18,836 bases of DNA from Anaerolineales bacterium (lineage in GTDB: Bacteria; Chloroflexota; Anaerolineae; Anaerolineales; JABWBV01): contig JALUWE010000047.1 in assembly GCA_027019845.1 (NCBI GenBank), positions 1 to 18,836 of the forward strand, written 5' to 3'. Under the pieces are notes generated by a model that was not told where the DNA came from, searched no databases, and worked only from the letters and a program-made list of their open reading frames with translations. Positions 15,377 through 18,836 of the stretch are shown piece by piece (positions within the stretch are counted from its first letter, which is position 1; each line of letters starts with the position of its first letter). A program made the translations under genes and the position numbers.

Positions 15377-16831
15377 GTGAGCGGTATAGATTCCACAATG
15401 ATTCTGGCGATATTGCCTGAAATCCTTTTGCTTGTTTTGATTGGGGTGGTGTTGGCGTGCGACATGCTTTGGAAAGAGGACGCCAAACGCAACCTGGGTT
15501 GGTTGACGGCTGGCGGTGCAGCCGCGATCCTGGTGGTCGCTCTGCTGGTCGCCCGGCCAGGGGAGGATGCCGCGCTCCTGTGGGGCGGCATGTTGCGCCA
15601 CGACACGCTGGCTTTTGCGTTCAAAATCCTGTTCGTTTTTGGCGCCGCCATCACCGCACTGTTGGGAATGGATGTTGAGTCTTTGGGAAACCGGGGCGAA
15701 TTTTACATTTTGCTGCTGACTTCCACGCTGGGCATGAGCCTGATGGCCGCCTCTGCCGACCTGATCATGCTCTTCCTGGCCATCGAGACCACCTCCATCC
15801 CCCTGTACGTGCTGGCAGGCTTCTTCAAGCAGGACGACAAATCTACCGAGGCGGGCTTCAAGTATCTGTTGTTCGGCGCCATGACCTCCGGGATCATGCT
15901 CTATGGCTTTAGCCTGCTGTATGGCTTTACCGGCATGACCAACCTGTACGATCTGGCTGCCGGGCTGCGTGCGGGCACGCTGGCGACCACGGCTGTGGTC
16001 GGCTCTGCGCTGCTGGTATTGGTGGGTTTTGGCTTCAAGGTTTCGATTGTGCCGTTCCACTTTTGGGCGCCGGATGTGTACGAGGGCGCGCCCACGCCGG
16101 TGGCAGGCTTCCTGTCCACTGCTTCCAAGGCCGCGGGCTTCGCGGTGTTGGCGCGTGTGATGTTGGCGGCCTTCCCACAGATCAGCGCCCATTGGGGCGC
16201 GGTGTTGGCCGCGTTGGCGGTTGCCACCATGACGCTTGGCAATACGGTTGCGCTGGCGCAAACCAACATCAAACGGCTGTTGGCCTATTCCTCGGTGGCG
16301 CACGCGGGCTACGTGCTGATCGGTGTGGTGGCTGCCACCCAAAGCCAGTTGGGCATTTCGAGCGCGGTTTTTTACCTGATCACCTACGTATTGACCAACC
16401 TGGCCGCGTTCGGCGTGGTCACTATCGTGGGCAGGGTGGTTGGTTCGGATGAAATTGCCGCCTATTCCGGGTTGAGCCGCCGCGCGCCAGGCCTTTCGAT
16501 GGCCATGCTGGTCGCTTTCCTGTCGCTGGCAGGAGTGCCGCCCCTGGCCGGCTTCGTCGCCAAAATATGGGTTTTCGCGGCCGCGGTGCAGGCTAACCTG
16601 GTCTGGTTGGCGTTCGTGGGCGTGCTCAACGCCATCGTGGGGGTGTACTATTACCTGATCGTGTTGAAATACGTCTACCTCTTCCGCTCCGACGACGAGG
16701 ACAAGCCGCTGCCCCTCTCCCGCCCCAACGCCATCGCGCTGGCGGTGCTCTCCTTTGGCATCATTCTGGTTGGCACGCTGTTTGCGCCCTGGTGGAATTT
16801 TGCCGACGTGGCCGCTGCCGCATTGTTCTGA
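15377..16831 (+). CDS. nuoN: NADH-quinone oxidoreductase subunit N
   Basis: This is the third type of antiporter-like subunit, with 484 residues and about 14 helices. Visible channel residues are Glu137 in LAIETTSIPLYVLAGF, Lys221 in FGFKVSIVPFHFWAPD and Lys251 in STASKAAGFAVL. It begins with GTG directly after the stop of the preceding gene, with gggaggt at 15364-15370 inside that gene as ribosome binding site, so translation is probably coupled. It is the last nuo gene of the cluster; ATP synthase genes follow after 53 nt. Confidence 0.94.
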   Translation: MSGIDSTMILAILPEILLLVLIGVVLACDMLWKEDAKRNLGWLTAGGAAAILVVALLVARPGEDAALLWGGMLRHDTLAFAFKILFVFGAAITALLGMDVESLGNRGEFYILLLTSTLGMSLMAASADLIMLFLAIETTSIPLYVLAGFFKQDDKSTEAGFKYLLFGAMTSGIMLYGFSLLYGFTGMTNLYDLAAGLRAGTLATTAVVGSALLVLVGFGFKVSIVPFHFWAPDVYEGAPTPVAGFLSTASKAAGFAVLARVMLAAFPQISAHWGAVLAALAVATMTLGNTVALAQTNIKRLLAYSSVAHAGYVLIGVVAATQSQLGISSAVFYLITYVLTNLAAFGVVTIVGRVVGSDEIAAYSGLSRRAPGLSMAMLVAFLSLAGVPPLAGFVAKIWVFAAAVQANLVWLAFVGVLNAIVGVYYYLIVLKYVYLFRSDDEDKPLPLSRPNAIALAVLSFGIILVGTLFAPWWNFADVAAAALF

Positions 16832-16848
16832 TTGTGCGAAAATGCACA

Positions 16849-16876
16849 TTGACGTAAGATAGTATTATGATATACT
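16849..16876 (+). promoter_or_regulatory. Promoter of the ATP synthase genes
   Basis: TTGACG (-35) and TATACT (-10) are separated by 16 nt. Transcription would start near 16883, only about 2 nt before the ATG at 16885, so the message would be nearly leaderless. A small tgtgc/gcaca stem lies upstream, but there is no clear terminator after nuoN, so read-through is also possible. Confidence 0.5.
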
Positions 16877-16884
16877 TGCGGGCG

Positions 16885-17190
16885 ATGAGCCAGACCGACG
16901 ATCAACAAAAAAACGACCGCGTTCAGCGCGCTTTCAATCTCACGCTGGCGGCTGTGGCAGGACAGGTCGGCTGTCTCACGTTGGTCGTCATCTTCATCGC
17001 TTTGTTTGGAGGCTTGTGGCTCGACAACTACCTCCAAACCCGCCCATTGTTCACAATCCTATTCCTGGTAGGCAGTATCCCGGTAACTCTGGTTGCCATG
17101 TTTTGGGTGGTGCGCAAAGCCACCGCCCAAATTAAACCCGTATCCGAAGACAGCACAGACTCACAGGAGGAAGCCGATCGTGGAAAATAA
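16885..17190 (+). CDS. AtpZ/AtpI-family protein of the ATP synthase operon
   Basis: The predicted protein has 101 residues with a charged N terminus and two membrane helices (about 20-45 and 55-78). The pattern GGLWLDNYLQTRPLFTI followed by a second helix and VVRK is that of the small AtpZ-type proteins (ATPase gene 1) encoded at the head of F-type ATP synthase operons. These are thought to help c-ring assembly or ion supply. ATG 16885 is chosen because the -10 box at 16871-16876 would put transcription start after the alternative ATG at 16867. The start has no good ribosome binding site. The 3' end overlaps atpB by 11 nt. Confidence 0.75.
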   Translation: MSQTDDQQKNDRVQRAFNLTLAAVAGQVGCLTLVVIFIALFGGLWLDNYLQTRPLFTILFLVGSIPVTLVAMFWVVRKATAQIKPVSEDSTDSQEEADRGK

Positions 17191-18139
17191 ACCCCGGCTG
17201 TTTGGTATCCCCAATCGATACCTTGTCTTATTGCTGATTGTGGCATCCGTTCTCATCCACTACGTTTGGGGCGTCAAGGCCCTCCAGCCACACGTGCAGC
17301 TGCCCGCTGAGAAACTGGGAGGCGAAAACGCCTTTCTGACCAACACGCTGGTCGCCACCCTGATTGCAGACGTGTTGCTCATTCTCATGGCGCTGTCTGT
17401 ACGCCGCGCGGTCAAGAGCGGAAGCCTGATTCCCCAGGGTTTCTCCGGGGCCGTAGAAGCCCTGCTGGAAGTCCTTTACAATCTGACCGAATCCACTGCC
17501 GGAAAGTGGGCGAAGACCATTTTTCCCTGGTTTGCCACCATCACGCTGTTGGTCCTGGTGGTCAACTGGATGGAGCTGATCCCGGGAGTGGACAGTATTG
17601 GCCTGTTTGAACCCAGCCACGTCAAGGAATTCGAAGAACTTTGTACCGAAACGCGCATTGGCCCCTTCGTCTCCGTCGGTGGCGACAAGGAATGTGTTTC
17701 GGCCCTCGTGCCTGTCGTGCGTGTCGCCTCCACGGATTTGAACTTCACGGTCGCGCTGGCCGTTGTATCCGTGGTGATGACCCAGGTAATTGGCGTGCGC
17801 GCCCTGGGCGCCAGCTACTTCAGCAAATTCTGGTACACCAAAACCCTGTTTACCAAACCCATATTTGGCGTAATAGACTTTGCGGTGGGCCTGTTGGAGA
17901 TTGTGGCCGAGATCGCCAAGGTACTCTCGTTCTCCTTCCGGTTGTTCGGCAATATTTTTGCCGGTTCGGTGCTGTTGTTCGTAATCGGCAGTCTGGTACC
18001 CGTCTTTGCCCAGACCGTGTTCCTGATGCTGGAATTCTTCGTCGGTCTCATTCAGGCCATCGTATTCGGGATGCTCACCATGGTCTTCATGTCCCAGGCC
18101 ACACACTCGCACCACGACGAAGGCGAGGAGCATCATTAG
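17180..18139 (+). CDS. atpB: ATP synthase F0 subunit a
   Basis: Subunit a forms the stator half-channels for protons next to the c ring. The protein has 319 residues. The essential arginine is Arg254 in VLSFSFRLFGNIFAG, and the C-terminal helix follows with IQAIVFGMLTMVF. The start is GTG 17180 with aggagg at 17165-17170; the frame is open further upstream inside the preceding gene, but without a better site. A loop of about 45 residues (about 140-185) carries two cysteines (155 and 172). The tail is His-rich (HSHHDEGEEHH). It overlaps the AtpZ-like gene by 11 nt, so translation is probably coupled. Confidence 0.95.
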   Translation: MENKPRLFGIPNRYLVLLLIVASVLIHYVWGVKALQPHVQLPAEKLGGENAFLTNTLVATLIADVLLILMALSVRRAVKSGSLIPQGFSGAVEALLEVLYNLTESTAGKWAKTIFPWFATITLLVLVVNWMELIPGVDSIGLFEPSHVKEFEELCTETRIGPFVSVGGDKECVSALVPVVRVASTDLNFTVALAVVSVVMTQVIGVRALGASYFSKFWYTKTLFTKPIFGVIDFAVGLLEIVAEIAKVLSFSFRLFGNIFAGSVLLFVIGSLVPVFAQTVFLMLEFFVGLIQAIVFGMLTMVFMSQATHSHHDEGEEHH

Positions 18140-18158
18140 GGAACAAGGGAGGGGAGGG
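18139..18158 (+). other. G-rich tract after atpB (G-quadruplex motif)
   Basis: Four G-runs (GGG, GGG, GGGG, GGG) with short loops of 5, 1 and 1 nt begin at the atpB stop codon. A C-rich stretch at about 18193-18207 could instead pair with it as a stem. Either structure would lie in the mRNA between atpB and atpE. Confidence 0.4.
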
Positions 18159-18263
18159 AGCAGGAATTGGTAATAGAAGCCGCCTCGGAACTACCCCCTT
18201 CCCCCTTCGCTCAGGGCAAGTCCTAAAACTCGAATCCAAAACTCAAAACGGAGGTCTTTTCTC

Positions 18264-18500
18264 ATGGAAGGTAATATCGAAGCAGCTGCAAAATTGGTTG
18301 GAGCCGGTCTGGCAATGATTGGCGCGATTGGTGCTGGTGCCGGCATTGGCATCGTTACCAGCGGTGCGGTGCAGGCCATGGGGCGCAACCCCGACGCCAC
18401 AGGCACCATCCAAACCAACATGATTTTGGGCATCGCCTTTGCCGAAGCAGTAGCCATTTACTGCCTGGTCGTTGCACTCCTGATCCTGTTCGTGTTCTAA
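18264..18500 (+). CDS. atpE: ATP synthase F0 subunit c
   Basis: Subunit c forms the rotating proton-binding ring. The protein has 78 residues, two helices, the glycine-rich packing motif AIGAGAGIGI (21-30) and the polar loop GRNPDA. The ion-binding carboxylate is Glu61 in GIAFAEAVAIY. The Gln and Ser/Thr ligands of sodium-type rings are replaced by Ile28 and Ala62, so a proton ring is expected. ATG 18264 follows ggaggt at 18250-18255. The 124-nt gap from atpB holds a G-rich structure. Confidence 0.96.
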   Translation: MEGNIEAAAKLVGAGLAMIGAIGAGAGIGIVTSGAVQAMGRNPDATGTIQTNMILGIAFAEAVAIYCLVVALLILFVF

Positions 18501-18536
18501 AAGTGGAGAAAATGCGTAAAGCATAGGAGGTGTGTT

Positions 18537-18836
18537 TTGGAAGCACTGGGAATCAATGGCGGTTATTTCATCGTCCAGGTAATCAACTTTCTGATTTTGC
18601 TGATCGTGCTCAATGTCTGGGTATACCGCCCTGTGTTGGGTTTGCTTGAAAAGCGCAAAGAGACCGTCGCGCAGGGTCTGGAGGATGCCCGTGTAGCTGC
18701 GGAAGCGCGTGCCAACGCAGAAAAGGAAGCCGAGAAAATCATCGCAGAGGCGCAAACAAAGGCCACCCAAATTGTGCGCGACGCCACCGTGCGCGCGGAA
18801 GAAGCGGCCAAAGACATCCGGGCCGCAGCCGAGGCC
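18537..18836 (+). CDS. atpF: ATP synthase F0 subunit b (partial, cut by window end)
   Basis: The first 100 residues are visible. They show a short N terminus (EALGINGGYF), one membrane helix (about 11-28) ending in YRPVLGLLEKRK, and then a long charged helix rich in Ala and Glu (DARVAAEARANAEKEAE), the start of the b-subunit stalk. It connects the F0 membrane part to F1. The start is a TTG with aggaggt at 18525-18531, five nt before it. The nearby ATG at 18556 is out of frame. The gene continues beyond the window. Confidence 0.93.
   Translation, partial: MEALGINGGYFIVQVINFLILLIVLNVWVYRPVLGLLEKRKETVAQGLEDARVAAEARANAEKEAEKIIAEAQTKATQIVRDATVRAEEAAKDIRAAAEA

Noticed and set aside
18264..18500. 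Sodium-type ATP synthase c ring
   Set aside because: The Gln and Ser/Thr ligands needed for sodium are replaced by Ile28 and Ala62.
1..18836. tRNA, rRNA, phage or defence genes
   Set aside because: I looked on both strands and saw no cloverleaf, rRNA core, integrase, nuclease-toxin pair or Cas-type motif. I could not run a covariance-model or profile search.

Overview
The window reads as a chromosomal segment of a Gram-variable, GC-rich bacterium, most likely a member of Chloroflexota (Anaerolineae-like). This is an inference from the overall look of the NADH dehydrogenase and ATP synthase proteins and their gene order. No rRNA or marker gene is present to prove it.

Layout. Positions 1-656 are non-coding and packed with repeats: three copies of a TCATTCTGAG...GAAGAATCT repeat, two perfect 28-nt palindromes that share the same downstream sequence, and an interrupted copy of a ~145-bp terminal-inverted-repeat element. 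Positions 654-3065 (minus strand) encode a membrane-anchored transglutaminase-like protein. A divergent intergenic region follows, then an exported protein in which a ComEC-like metallo-beta-lactamase domain is bracketed by two lamin-tail domains (3394-5322). A second, intact copy of the ~145-bp element (5341-5483), inverted relative to the first, appears to sit in the terminator of that gene. Next are an SH3-domain lipoprotein (5575-6222) and an overlapping degenerate HhH-GPD/endonuclease III-like protein (6215-6982).

From 7183 to the end the window is a bioenergetic cluster on the plus strand. A good sigma70-like promoter precedes nuoA. Two tandem terminator-like hairpins separate nuoA from nuoH-J-K-L-M-M-N. 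Only membrane-arm subunits of complex I are present; none of the hydrophilic subunits B, C, D, E, F, G or I is encoded here. There are two adjacent NuoM paralogues, and the second lacks the conserved TM7 lysine by my alignment. A promoter that would give a nearly leaderless transcript then starts the F-type ATP synthase genes: an AtpZ/AtpI-like protein, atpB, atpE and atpF (cut by the window end). The c subunit has a proton-type site.

Together, the complex I membrane arm would pump protons driven by a peripheral arm encoded elsewhere, and the adjacent ATP synthase would use that gradient. I do not see a complete undescribed system such as a defence island or CRISPR. The most interesting signals are the small mobile-element pair and how it ends or interrupts neighbouring genes, the odd second NuoM, the terminators inside the nuo cluster, and the LTD-MBL-LTD exported protein.
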